Assembly: GCA_902635545.1 (NCBI GenBank)
Contig: CACPOL010000002.1
Coordinates: 1 to 64,000 of the forward strand
Source of the DNA: an uncultured Pelagibacteraceae bacterium
Lineage (GTDB): Bacteria; Pseudomonadota; Alphaproteobacteria; Pelagibacterales; Pelagibacteraceae
Direction: 5' to 3'
Length of the DNA: 64,000 nt
In this document: positions 46,203 to 55,081 of the stretch, piece after piece
Layout of the letters: the number at the start of each line of letters is the position of its first letter
Numbering within the stretch: the first letter of the stretch is position 1
Made by a program: the position numbers and the translations under genes
Notes under the pieces: model-generated
Seen by the model: the letters and a program-made list of their open reading frames with translations, nothing else
The model's database searches: none
What the model was told of the DNA's origin: nothing

Positions 46203-47732
46203 ATGAACCTTATTAAGTCAACAGGCACATTTAGTTTTTTTACCTTAATTAGCAGACTGTTGGGCTATCTGAGAGATATATTTATTGCTATTTTCCTGGG
46301 AACGGGTCCGTTAGCAGATGTTTTTTTTGTTGCTTTTAGAATTCCAAATACTTTTAGAAGATTATTTTCTGAGGGTACTTTTAATGCAGCATTTGTTCCT
46401 AGTTATGCGTCAGAATTATCACAAGGAAAAGACAGATCAGATAATTTTGCTAACAGCATTTTTAATTTTTTGGTTTTAGGGCTTTTTTTCTTAGTTTTAA
46501 TAATTGAAATTTTTATGCCATTGTTCGTATTTTTAATTGCTCCAGGTTTTAATGGTGAAACTGAAAAAATGGAATTAGCTATTTCATTAACTAGAATTAC
46601 ATTTCCTTTTTTATTTTTTATAAGTTTGGCATCATTTTTTTCTGCAATCTTAAACTCTCATAATAGATTTGCAGTTGCATCTGCTGCACCGATTATTTTA
46701 AATTTACTTTTAATTAGTGTTTTGTTTTATGGGAATTATTTAGATGATAAACTAGTTTATTATTTATCTTATGCAGTTACAATAGCTGGATTTTTACAAC
46801 TATTGCTTCTTTATTTTTTTGTAAAAAAATTTTACTCACCAACACTCAGTTTAAAAATTAATTTTGATAAAAAAGTTAAAGAATTTTTTAAAAAATTATT
46901 ACCAAGTATATTTTCTTCAGGTGTTACACAAATAAATATTCTAATAGGTACTATAATAGCTTCATTTCAGACCAGTGCAGTCTCATATTTATATTATGCT
47001 GATAGGATTTATCAAATAAATTTAGCTATTGCTGGAATTGCTATCGGGACAGTAATATTACCTCAACTTTCAAAATATATCCAAGAAGACAAGAATGAAG
47101 AAATAATTTTAATTCAAAATAAATCATTAGAATTAAGTTTGTTTTTGAGTATTCCAGCTTCGATAGCTTTGATTTTGGCCTCAGAACAAATTATTTCTGC
47201 ATTATTTGGCTATGGATCTTTTTCGGAGTCCGGGGTAAGTAATTCTGCTCAAGCATTATTTTATTTTAGTTTAGGATTACCGGCTTTTTCTTTGATTAAA
47301 GTATTTTCGAGTTTCTTTTTCGCAAGACATAATACAAAAATTCCTTTTTACATTTCTTTATTTTCTGTTTTATTAAATGTATCAATTAGCGTTTTCTATT
47401 TTAAAGATTTAGGTTTTATAATTATACCAATTGCAACATCAATTTCATCATGGATAAATGCTTTCATATTATTCTTTTTTTTAAATAAAAAAAAATTATT
47501 TGTATTTAATCTATTATTCCTTAAAAATTTTATTAGAATAATTATAGCTTCTTTTTTTATGGGTATTTTGTTTTATTATTTAATCAATTTTTTTAATGAT
47601 AATTTAGAATATAATTATAATTTAAAATCAGTTTATTTAATTGGAATAGTGATTTTAGCACTAAGTTTTTATTTATTATTCGCTATTTTGATCAAGGCTT
47701 TTAAAATTAGTGATATTAAACTAAAGTATTAA
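46203..47732 (+). CDS. murJ: Lipid II flippase MurJ (MviN)
   Basis: MOP-superfamily transporter moving lipid II across the inner membrane. 509 aa with about 13-14 hydrophobic helices. GTFSFFTLISRLLGYLRDIFIA, ADVFFVAFRIPNTFRRLFSEGTFNAAFVPSY is the family signature region with the conserved Arg residues; FFARHNTKIPFYISLFSVLLNV is also typical. Followed four bases later by trpS, the conserved murJ-trpS pairing of alphaproteobacteria. Confidence 0.97.
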   Translation: MNLIKSTGTFSFFTLISRLLGYLRDIFIAIFLGTGPLADVFFVAFRIPNTFRRLFSEGTFNAAFVPSYASELSQGKDRSDNFANSIFNFLVLGLFFLVLIIEIFMPLFVFLIAPGFNGETEKMELAISLTRITFPFLFFISLASFFSAILNSHNRFAVASAAPIILNLLLISVLFYGNYLDDKLVYYLSYAVTIAGFLQLLLLYFFVKKFYSPTLSLKINFDKKVKEFFKKLLPSIFSSGVTQINILIGTIIASFQTSAVSYLYYADRIYQINLAIAGIAIGTVILPQLSKYIQEDKNEEIILIQNKSLELSLFLSIPASIALILASEQIISALFGYGSFSESGVSNSAQALFYFSLGLPAFSLIKVFSSFFFARHNTKIPFYISLFSVLLNVSISVFYFKDLGFIIIPIATSISSWINAFILFFFLNKKKLFVFNLLFLKNFIRIIIASFFMGILFYYLINFFNDNLEYNYNLKSVYLIGIVILALSFYLLFAILIKAFKISDIKLKY

Positions 47733-47736
47733 ATAA

Positions 47737-48738
47737 ATGATAAAAAAAATTTTTTCTGGTGTTCAACCTACTGGTAATCTGCATCTAGGAAATTATTTAG
47801 GAGCTATTAAAAATTTTGTTAAATTAAACAATAACAAAGATAATGAATGTATTTTTTGTGTTGTTGATTTGCACGCAATAACAACAAAGCAAGATCCTAA
47901 AGAATTAAAAAGAAACATTAGAGAGACCGCGGCAACTTTTATTGCTTGTGGTATAGATCCAAAAAAAAGTATAATATTTAATCAGTCTATGGTCCCAGCT
48001 CATGCGGAGGGTGCTTGGATTTTCAGCTGTGTATCTAGGATCGGTTGGTTAAATAGGATGACTCAATTTAAAGAAAAAGCTGGTAAAGATAAGGAAAAAG
48101 CGAGTGTTGGATTATATTCATATCCAGTATTAATGGCCGCCGATATACTTCTTTATGATGCAACTCATGTTCCTGTTGGTGAGGACCAAAAACAACATTT
48201 GGAATTGTGTAGAGATATTGCTCAAAAATTTAATAATGAGTTTATTAAAGATAATTTTTTAAGGATACCTGAACCTTTAATACAGAAAGAATTTTCGAGA
48301 ATAATGAGTCTCAAGGATGGAAAAAAAAAAATGAGCAAGTCGGATCCGTCAGACTTAAGTAGAATAAATCTTTCTGATGATAAAGATCAAATTTTAAATA
48401 AAATTAAAAAAGCAAAAACTGATACACTCCCAATACCTAATAGTCATCAAGACTTAAAAAATAGACCAGAGGCAGAAAATTTGTTGGGTATTTATGCAAG
48501 TTTAATCGACAAAGATTTGAATTATTCGATTGATGAGTTTAAAAACAAAAATTTTTCTGAATTTAAAGATAAACTATCAGAAGTAGCGATTGAAAAAATT
48601 GCACCAATATCAAAAGAAATAAAAAAATTATTGAACGATGAGAAATATCTCGATGAGATACTAAAAGATGGATCTAATAAGGCTCAAGAAATTTCATCTA
48701 AAAAAATCAAAGAAATAAAAGAAATAATAGGTTTTTAA
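47737..48738 (+). CDS. trpS: Tryptophanyl-tRNA synthetase
   Basis: Class I synthetase, 333 aa. HIGH-like motif [17 protein letters not shown] (about 7-23), [30 protein letters not shown], and KMSKS loop [18 protein letters not shown] (about 195-212). A 9-bp inverted repeat spans its stop codon (48725-48750) but has no T tract. Confidence 0.98.
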   Translation: MIKKIFSGVQPTGNLHLGNYLGAIKNFVKLNNNKDNECIFCVVDLHAITTKQDPKELKRNIRETAATFIACGIDPKKSIIFNQSMVPAHAEGAWIFSCVSRIGWLNRMTQFKEKAGKDKEKASVGLYSYPVLMAADILLYDATHVPVGEDQKQHLELCRDIAQKFNNEFIKDNFLRIPEPLIQKEFSRIMSLKDGKKKMSKSDPSDLSRINLSDDKDQILNKIKKAKTDTLPIPNSHQDLKNRPEAENLLGIYASLIDKDLNYSIDEFKNKNFSEFKDKLSEVAIEKIAPISKEIKKLLNDEKYLDEILKDGSNKAQEISSKKIKEIKEIIGF

Positions 48739-48789
48739 AATAACCTATTAAAAGGTTTAAATTTTTAAAATTATGATTATATATTAATT

Positions 48790-49332
48790 ATGTTCGTTCA
48801 AACTGAAATAACGCCGAATCCAAACTCTCTAAAATTTATTCCTGGAAAGATTGTATCTAAGGTTGGATCTTTAGAAATTAATAATAAAGATCAAACGGAT
48901 AATAAATTGGTAAGAGACCTTCTTTCAATTAATGGAATTAAGGGTATTTTTTTAGGTGATGATTTTTTATCAGTTATGAAAGAAGAAGCTACGAACTGGG
49001 ATGATATAAAACATATTGTAATTTCATTTATTAATGAGTTTTATTCTGATGGAAATGAATTTGTTATAGGCAAAAAACTTAATGAAAAAAATATTGAGGA
49101 TTTAATTGATGTAGAAAAAAAAATTATTCAAATATTAGATCAAAAAATAAGACCTGCAGTGGCAAGAGATGGTGGAGATATAAAATTTAAAGAGTTTTCG
49201 AATGGTATTGTAAAGGTGGAATTACAAGGGAGCTGTTCAGGATGCCCAAGCTCAACGATGACTTTAAAACAAGGAGTTCAAAATTTATTATGTCATTATA
49301 TTCCAGAAGTAAAAGGGGTAGAGGCAATTTAA
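48790..49332 (+). CDS. Nfu-type iron-sulfur cluster scaffold protein
   Basis: 180 aa. N-terminal Nfu_N domain (MFVQTEITPNPNSLKFIPGK; GIKGIFLGDDFLSVMKE) and C-terminal NifU-like domain (from about 105: IRPAVARDGGDIKFKEF) with the cluster-binding CSGCPSS at about 155-161. Such proteins carry [4Fe-4S] to targets such as MiaB and lipoyl synthase; miaB lies downstream. The murJ-trpS-nfu-tsaB-fur-miaB order is typical except for inserted envelope genes. Confidence 0.96.
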   Translation: MFVQTEITPNPNSLKFIPGKIVSKVGSLEINNKDQTDNKLVRDLLSINGIKGIFLGDDFLSVMKEEATNWDDIKHIVISFINEFYSDGNEFVIGKKLNEKNIEDLIDVEKKIIQILDQKIRPAVARDGGDIKFKEFSNGIVKVELQGSCSGCPSSTMTLKQGVQNLLCHYIPEVKGVEAI

Positions 49333-49333
49333 A

Positions 49334-50455
49334 ATGATTTATAAAAAAATACTATTAAAAAGCAGGGTTTACTTAAAAAGAAAAGTATTATCTATTTCAA
49401 ATCCAAAAATTTCTACTAAATATCTTAAAGACAATAACTTTAATGTTTTTTTAAAAACAATTTTAGGAAGTATAACGGTAATTTTAACGTTTTTCTTTAT
49501 TCCATTGTTAATAGATTTTAACAAAGAAAGAGTTTTATTTTCAAAAGAATTTCAAAACGAATCTAAAAAAAATTTCAATAATAAATTGGAGAGAAAAAAT
49601 ATAGAAGAAAATGAGGAAACTTTAGAAAAAGATCTGTTTGCAGATATCATTCAATTAAATGAGCTTCCGAGTGATACAGTTAGACTTAATGCTTCTACAA
49701 TAGATCAATTATTCAAAGAAACAAAATATAGTTTAGATGATGTAAGAAAGAAAAAATTAGTAAAACCTGTATCATTAACTTTACTCCCTAATGAAATGAA
49801 GATGATAGAGAGCACTAAAAAAAGGAAAGAATTATTTATCCAAATTATTTTACCCCTTATTATAAAAGAAAATAATTATATTAAGTTAGATAGAAAAAGA
49901 CTTTTTAGTATTTTAAATAAGAGCAACAATACTAAAAAAGAAAAAAGATGGCTTAAAAAAAAATTTAAACAATATGGAGTAGCCAATCAAGATGTCTCGA
50001 CGTTGAAAATAAGAATGGATGAAATTCCAACATCAATGGCAATTGCACAAGCTGCGAAAGAAACTGGTTGGGGTACATCAAGATTTGCTCAAGAAGGTAA
50101 TGCTCTTTTCGGACAATGGACTTGGACAGGAGAAGGAATAAAACCAGCAGGAGCAGATGATGATAAGACACATAAAGTTATGAAGTTTAAAGTTTTACAA
50201 GCTTCGATAAGAGCTTATCAAAGAAACTTAAATACACATTCATCTTATAGAGAATTTAGGAGTGCTAGAGCGGAGTTAAGAGATGAAGGAAAGCCTTTGG
50301 ATAGTTTATTACTTTCAAAATATTTGGATAAATATGCAGAGACTGGAAAAGAATATGTAAAAATTTTACAAAAGATCATAGAGCAAAATAAATTAACTGA
50401 TTTTGATGATGCTAAATTACTTCCTTCTAGTCTAGAATTAGAGAGTTTAATTTAA
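49334..50455 (+). CDS. Bax-like glucosaminidase-domain protein
   Basis: 373 aa. One N-terminal transmembrane helix (about 38-58, LGSITVILTFFFIPLLI) preceded by a basic cytoplasmic segment, a Lys/Glu-rich periplasmic linker, and a C-terminal endo-N-acetylglucosaminidase domain with the Glu in SMAIAQAAKETGWGTSRFAQEGNALFGQWTW (about 232-262) and RAYQRNLNTHSSYREFR, as in E. coli Bax. It probably trims glycan strands of peptidoglycan. It ends nine bases inside the convergent deacetylase gene. A pairing with that enzyme is inferred from location. Confidence 0.87.
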   Translation: MIYKKILLKSRVYLKRKVLSISNPKISTKYLKDNNFNVFLKTILGSITVILTFFFIPLLIDFNKERVLFSKEFQNESKKNFNNKLERKNIEENEETLEKDLFADIIQLNELPSDTVRLNASTIDQLFKETKYSLDDVRKKKLVKPVSLTLLPNEMKMIESTKKRKELFIQIILPLIIKENNYIKLDRKRLFSILNKSNNTKKEKRWLKKKFKQYGVANQDVSTLKIRMDEIPTSMAIAQAAKETGWGTSRFAQEGNALFGQWTWTGEGIKPAGADDDKTHKVMKFKVLQASIRAYQRNLNTHSSYREFRSARAELRDEGKPLDSLLLSKYLDKYAETGKEYVKILQKIIEQNKLTDFDDAKLLPSSLELESLI

Positions 50456-51508
50456 TTGAATTGAAAATTGGACGCCAAACCATCTCCACTTACCATTGTC
50501 ATTTAGTGAACAGTTTATTCTCCCTCTTCTAAACGAAAATTTATCCCTAAAATTTATTTTTAATGTTTGTTCATTAATTGAAGTGTTTGATTTTTTCCAT
50601 TCATTTCCTTCGTCAGAGAAACAATTAATATTATCTAAGTTTTTTTGTTCTTTAAAAAAGTGTACTAAGAAATTAGGAGGATTATTAGATAGTAATACAT
50701 ACTTATCCGATGGGATTAATTCTTTATACTGCAGAGGAAATAAATTTATTAGAAATTTGAATCTTTTTAAGTCACCATATTTTTCATTTATAGGAAATCT
50801 AGGTAACTCATATGGATCTTTATTGATATCTATAACTCCAGAATGTTGTCCAAAAGCAAATTTAAAATTTTTAGAAACATAATTTTTTATTTCTTCACTA
50901 TATTCTCCAAAGGGATAGGAGAAAAAAATTGGATTATATTTTAATTTGGATTTGAAAATTTTACTTGCAGTTTCAATATCATTTATGAAATCTTTTTTTT
51001 TCATATCAATAAGATATTCATGTGTATGAGCATGATTACCAATGAACGCAAAAGGTTCATTTTCGATCTCTTTTATTTGTTTCCAAGTCATATAACCTTT
51101 TTTACCAACAGGTTCAGTAGAAACAAAAAGGATAAAGGGGATTTTATTTTTTTTTAGATATGGCCAAGCATTTTGATAAAAGGATAAAAATGCATCATCA
51201 ATTGTAAGTAATATTTTTTTTTCCTTTTTAGGTATTGTAAAATTTTTTTCAAAATTACCAGGGTTAAAAAATGTATAACCAGATTTTTTAATTATTTCTA
51301 TTTGTTCTACGAATACATCAATCTTAATATTGGTTGATGGATATTTGTTTTCCTCGAATCTATGATACATTAAAGAAAGTATTCCACTGTCGTCATAAAA
51401 ACGTTTGATATTATTTTCACCTGCATTAGAATTACCTACAATAAATAAAAAACACATGAGTAACTTAATACTAGATGCTGCTAAAGATAAAATATTTTTG
51501 ACACTCAT
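50447..51508 (-). CDS. Secreted polysaccharide deacetylase
   Basis: NodB-fold deacetylase of 353 aa with a signal peptide ending near NSNAGENN. GILSLMYHRFEE (about 44-55), ILLTIDDAFLSFYQNAWPYLKK with the metal-site Asp pair, IGNHAHTHEYLID (metal His residues), and IFFSYPFGEYSEEIKNYV are conserved. The start at 51508 gives a basic n-region and overlaps tsaB by 53 bases; an alternative ATG at 51455-51457 shares the bases CATG with the tsaB start but leaves a weak signal peptide. Substrate could be peptidoglycan or an exopolysaccharide. Confidence 0.88.
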   Translation of the reverse strand: MSVKNILSLAASSIKLLMCFLFIVGNSNAGENNIKRFYDDSGILSLMYHRFEENKYPSTNIKIDVFVEQIEIIKKSGYTFFNPGNFEKNFTIPKKEKKILLTIDDAFLSFYQNAWPYLKKNKIPFILFVSTEPVGKKGYMTWKQIKEIENEPFAFIGNHAHTHEYLIDMKKKDFINDIETASKIFKSKLKYNPIFFSYPFGEYSEEIKNYVSKNFKFAFGQHSGVIDINKDPYELPRFPINEKYGDLKRFKFLINLFPLQYKELIPSDKYVLLSNNPPNFLVHFFKEQKNLDNINCFSDEGNEWKKSNTSINEQTLKINFRDKFSFRRGRINCSLNDNGKWRWFGVQFSIQLN

Positions 51509-51842
51509 AGATAAACAAAATATTTATAGCGTTAGCCATGAGAATAGTAAAATTAATTTTGAAGGGTTAGTGGTTTTAATCAATGATTTTTTAGCTAAAA
51601 ATAATTTTAATCTCAAAAATATAAAAAAAATTTATGTAAATAGAGGGCCGGGAAGTTTTGCTGGTATTAGAAATTCATTATCTATCACCAAAGCTCTCTT
51701 TTTAACAAATAAAATAGATTATTATTGTTATAGTTTTCTAGATTTTAATAAAACAAGTCAGATAAAACATGAAGATATTCCAAAATTATGCGATAAATTT
51801 GAGGTAAAAAAAAATTTGATTAATCCAGTCTATATAAGTTAA
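51456..51842 (+). CDS. tsaB: TsaB-like tRNA t6A biosynthesis protein, internally shortened
   Basis: ASKHA-fold partner of TsaD in threonylcarbamoyladenosine formation. The start at 51456 gives MSNLILDAAKDKIFLTLI. The conserved VNRGPGSFAGIRNSLSITKAL (about 62-82) is intact. The protein is only 128 aa against about 200-230 in most bacteria, yet the end NPVYIS matches the usual C-terminal P-x-Y-L/I motif, so the second lobe appears deleted rather than the gene truncated. No frameshifted remainder follows; fur starts eight bases later. The usual rimI neighbour is absent. Confidence 0.85.
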   Translation: MSNLILDAAKDKIFLTLIDKQNIYSVSHENSKINFEGLVVLINDFLAKNNFNLKNIKKIYVNRGPGSFAGIRNSLSITKALFLTNKIDYYCYSFLDFNKTSQIKHEDIPKLCDKFEVKKNLINPVYIS

Positions 51843-51850
51843 AATTAGTT

Positions 51851-52279
51851 ATGTCAGAGTTGATTGAAAAAAAATGTTTAGATAAAGGCGTAAAACTCAC
51901 TGATCAAAGAAAAGTTATTGCTAGAGTAATATCTGAATCAAAAGAAACATACGGAGAGTCTGATCATCCAGATGTAGATGAGTTGTATAATAGAGTTTCT
52001 AAAATTGATCCAAAAATTAGTATTGCAACAGTATATAGGACCGTAAAAATTTTTGAAGAAGCTGGTATTTTAGTGAAACATGACTTTAAAGCTGGTAAGG
52101 CGAGATATGAGCAAATTAGAGAGAGTCATCATGACCATTTGATTGATGTTAAAACTGGAGAAATTATAGAATTTGTTGATGAAGAAATAGAGAAACTTCA
52201 AAAAAAAGTTGCTGAAAAATATGGGTATAAATTAGTTGATCATAAATTAGAATTGTATGGAATTAAAAAGAAACCCTAA
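51851..52279 (+). CDS. fur: Ferric uptake regulator family protein
   Basis: 142 aa metal-responsive repressor. N-terminal winged helix (KLTDQRKVIARVI, ISIATVYRTVKIFEEAGIL) and C-terminal dimerisation domain with YEQIRESHHDHLIDVKTGEIIEFVD. The HHDH metal site is present, while the CxxC zinc motif of E. coli Fur is replaced by DVKTGE, as is normal for alphaproteobacterial Fur/Mur. It could sense iron or manganese. Its 3' end overlaps miaB by 23 bases. Confidence 0.95.
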   Translation: MSELIEKKCLDKGVKLTDQRKVIARVISESKETYGESDHPDVDELYNRVSKIDPKISIATVYRTVKIFEEAGILVKHDFKAGKARYEQIRESHHDHLIDVKTGEIIEFVDEEIEKLQKKVAEKYGYKLVDHKLELYGIKKKP

Positions 52280-53612
52280 TTCAAAAAATAAAAAAATTTT
52301 TATTAAAACTTTTGGATGTCAAATGAATGAATACGACACAAACCGTATTTATGATACGGTAAAAAAAATCGGTTTTTATAAAACAGCAAATTCTCATGAT
52401 GCAAATTGTTATTTGTTAAATACTTGTCATATAAGAGATAAGGCAAAACAAAAAGTTTATCATGAAGTTGGGAGAGTAAAAAAAATATTTAAGTCAAAAG
52501 AAAAGCCAATTGTAATTGTAGCAGGTTGTGTAGCTCAAGCTGAAAATGAAGAAATTTTGAAGCGTGAACCTTATGTGGATATAGTTATAGGACCACAATC
52601 TTATCATAAGATAAATGATACGATTTTAAATTATTTAAATAAAAAAAAAAAAGAGGAAGAAACAGAATTTGATACAATTTCAAAATTTAACTATTTGAGT
52701 AAAGTAAAAAATAAAAATAGTAAAGTTTCTTCATTTCTAACAATTCAAGAGGGATGTGATAAATTTTGTCATTTTTGTGTTGTCCCCTATACTAGAGGCC
52801 CAGAGTATTCTCGACCTTTCAAGCAAATAATTGATGAAGCTAAAGATTTAATTAATAATGGAGCTAGGGAAATTATTCTTTTAGGACAAAATGTAAATGC
52901 TTATAAGTATAAAAATTTTAAATTGTCAAATTTGATTTTAGAAATTGAAAAATTCCGAGAAATAAAACGCATTAGATATACTACATCACATCCAAGAGAT
53001 ATGAGCAATGATTTAATAGATGTTTATAAGAATAGCAAAAAATTAATGCCTCTTGTTCACTTACCAATTCAGAGTGGATCGAATAATATACTTAAATTGA
53101 TGAACCGGAAACATTCTGTAAAAAATTATTTAGATATCTATGAAAGATTAAAAAAGATTAATCCAAAAATTGAATTCTCAAGTGATTTTATTGTTGGATA
53201 TCCTGGTGAAAAAGATGAAGATTTTGAAGATACTTTAAAACTTATTGATAAAATAAAGTTTATTAATTCTTATTCATTTGTATACAGTACAAGACCTGGA
53301 ACAATAGCTTCTCAACTTAAAACTATTAATCACGAGATTTCAATAAAAAGATTAAATAAAATTCAAGATCTGCTATTTAAAAATCAAATTGAGGTTAATA
53401 AATCTTTAGAAAATAAAGTAGTTGATGTTTTAGTTGAAAATCAAGCCAAGGAACTCAACAAACTTTTTGGTAGATCGGAGTATATGACTTCAGTAATTTT
53501 TTCAGGGCCAAAAGAATTAATCGGTAAAATAGTACCGGTAAAAATTTTAAAAAGTAATCGAACAACTTTATTCGGTAAGTTGAATTATGATTCTGATAAA
53601 AAGGTAGCTTAG
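52257..53612 (+). CDS. miaB: tRNA-2-methylthio-N6-dimethylallyladenosine synthase MiaB
   Basis: Radical-SAM methylthiotransferase, 451 aa. N-terminal UPF0004 domain with FIKTFGCQMNEYD, LLNTCHIRDKA and VAGCVAQAENE providing three cluster Cys; radical-SAM CxxxCxxC in EGCDKFCHFCVVPYTRGPE (about 165); C-terminal TRAM domain. The ATG at 52257 lies inside fur, giving an overlapping start. Four bases after its stop comes phoH. Confidence 0.97.
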   Translation: MELKRNPNSKNKKIFIKTFGCQMNEYDTNRIYDTVKKIGFYKTANSHDANCYLLNTCHIRDKAKQKVYHEVGRVKKIFKSKEKPIVIVAGCVAQAENEEILKREPYVDIVIGPQSYHKINDTILNYLNKKKKEEETEFDTISKFNYLSKVKNKNSKVSSFLTIQEGCDKFCHFCVVPYTRGPEYSRPFKQIIDEAKDLINNGAREIILLGQNVNAYKYKNFKLSNLILEIEKFREIKRIRYTTSHPRDMSNDLIDVYKNSKKLMPLVHLPIQSGSNNILKLMNRKHSVKNYLDIYERLKKINPKIEFSSDFIVGYPGEKDEDFEDTLKLIDKIKFINSYSFVYSTRPGTIASQLKTINHEISIKRLNKIQDLLFKNQIEVNKSLENKVVDVLVENQAKELNKLFGRSEYMTSVIFSGPKELIGKIVPVKILKSNRTTLFGKLNYDSDKKVA

Positions 53613-53616
53613 AAAA

Positions 53617-54618
53617 TTGAATAATACTGTAAAAAATAAGATAAATTCATCATTAAAATTTGTTTATTCTGACAATAATTCATTAAGTGTTATTTTTCCC
53701 AATAATGATTTATTAATGGGTGTTGTGGGTGAGTTTAATGAAAATCTTAAAGAGTTGGAAAAGATTACAAATTCGAACCTTTACTCAAGAGGCAATTCTA
53801 TTTTGATTAAATCTACCCCAGAAAAAAATGAAATTATAAAAAATGCTATTCAATTTATGGTGAATCAATTTATTAATAATGGAAATATTGAAAAAAAAGA
53901 TATTATATCTTCATTAAATAAATTTATGATTGAAGAAAAAGTTAAAAAACAAAACATTTCAGACATTATTAAGACACCAAAAAAGTCTGTAATACCTAGA
54001 TCTGAAAGACAAAAACATTATGTCCGGGCCTTAAGACAAAAGGATATAATTATATCTGCTGGCCCAGCTGGAACAGGAAAAACATTTTTAGCAGTAGCAG
54101 TTGGTCTGACAATGTTATTAGATAAAAAAATCGAGAGAATTATTTTATCAAGACCAGCGGTTGAAGCTGGAGAAAGATTAGGTTTTTTACCGGGTGATAT
54201 GAAAGAAAAAGTAGATCCATATTTAAGGCCGTTATACGATTCTCTTTATGATTTATTTGATTTTGAAAAAATTCAAAGGATGATTGAAATCGGGGATATA
54301 GAAATTGCTCCATTGGCATTTATGAGGGGAAGAACTTTAAAAAATTCATTTGCTATTTTAGATGAAGCTCAGAATGCAACAGACACTCAGATTAAAATGT
54401 TTCTAACACGTATAGGTGATAATTCAAAAATAATCATAAATGGAGATCCTTCTCAAATTGATTTACCAAATAAAAATTTATCTGGTTTGGATAGATCTAA
54501 AAAGTTATTGGAACATTTGTCAGAGATAGAAGTTATTGATTTTGATCATTCAGATGTTGTTAGACATCCGTTAGTTTCTAAAATTGTGAAAGCTTATTCT
54601 GATATAAAGAATGATTAG
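53617..54618 (+). CDS. PhoH-like ATPase
   Basis: 333 aa RNA-associated P-loop ATPase of the PhoH/YbeZ family. The start is probably the TTG at 53617; the first in-frame ATG (MGVVGEF) would remove part of the N-terminal KH-like domain. Walker A is SAGPAGTGKTFLA (about 148-160), followed by RPAVEAGERLGFLPGDMKEKVDPYLRPLYD, Walker B FAILDEAQNAT and IINGDPSQIDLP. It overlaps ybeY by eight bases; YbeZ and YbeY proteins cooperate in rRNA processing. Confidence 0.95.
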   Translation: MNNTVKNKINSSLKFVYSDNNSLSVIFPNNDLLMGVVGEFNENLKELEKITNSNLYSRGNSILIKSTPEKNEIIKNAIQFMVNQFINNGNIEKKDIISSLNKFMIEEKVKKQNISDIIKTPKKSVIPRSERQKHYVRALRQKDIIISAGPAGTGKTFLAVAVGLTMLLDKKIERIILSRPAVEAGERLGFLPGDMKEKVDPYLRPLYDSLYDLFDFEKIQRMIEIGDIEIAPLAFMRGRTLKNSFAILDEAQNATDTQIKMFLTRIGDNSKIIINGDPSQIDLPNKNLSGLDRSKKLLEHLSEIEVIDFDHSDVVRHPLVSKIVKAYSDIKND

Positions 54619-55081
54619 TATAAAAGTTTTAACAGATAACGATTTATGGAAAAAAAAATTGTACAAAAAAGAAAAATTTTTTAATCTATTAGTTAAATCA
54701 TTTCCAAAAAAATATAGGTTTATAAATAAAAGAATTGATTTAACAGTATTACTATCAAATAATTCTAACATTAAAAAATTGAATAAAAAATTTAGGAAAA
54801 AAAATAAGCCTACTGATATATTGTCTTTTCCATCAGGAGAAAATTATAAAAAAAAAAAAATTTCATATTTAGGTGATATAATTATAAGTTATGAATTTAT
54901 GAATAAACCAAAAAAGACAAGTCTTTTAGCGTTTAAAAAAAGAATTATTAAAATTTTTATTCATGGATTTTTACATTTGATTGGTTTTGATCATTTAAGG
55001 ACCAAAGATTTTAAAAAAATGATTAAAGAAGAAGAAAAAATTTTTAAATCGGTAAATTTAAATTTTGAAAAATTTGCTTAA
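54611..55081 (+). CDS. ybeY: Endoribonuclease YbeY
   Basis: Metal-dependent RNase needed for 16S rRNA 3' maturation and ribosome quality control. 156 aa. The zinc site HxxxHxxxxxH is seen in IHGFLHLIGFDH (about 117-128); KPTDILSFPS and YLGDIIISYE precede it. Very Lys-rich. In most alphaproteobacteria corC/hlyC-type gene follows; here lnt overlaps directly by 17 bases. Confidence 0.96.
   Translation: MISIKVLTDNDLWKKKLYKKEKFFNLLVKSFPKKYRFINKRIDLTVLLSNNSNIKKLNKKFRKKNKPTDILSFPSGENYKKKKISYLGDIIISYEFMNKPKKTSLLAFKKRIIKIFIHGFLHLIGFDHLRTKDFKKMIKEEEKIFKSVNLNFEKFA

Noticed and set aside
48725-48750. Nine-base inverted repeat across the trpS stop
   Set aside because: No T tract follows and the stem is A/T-rich; not supported as a terminator.
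53617-53720. PhoH start at the in-frame ATG near 53716 instead of TTG 53617
   Set aside because: It would delete part of the N-terminal domain present in the family; TTG starts are also likely for lnt and the Smr gene.
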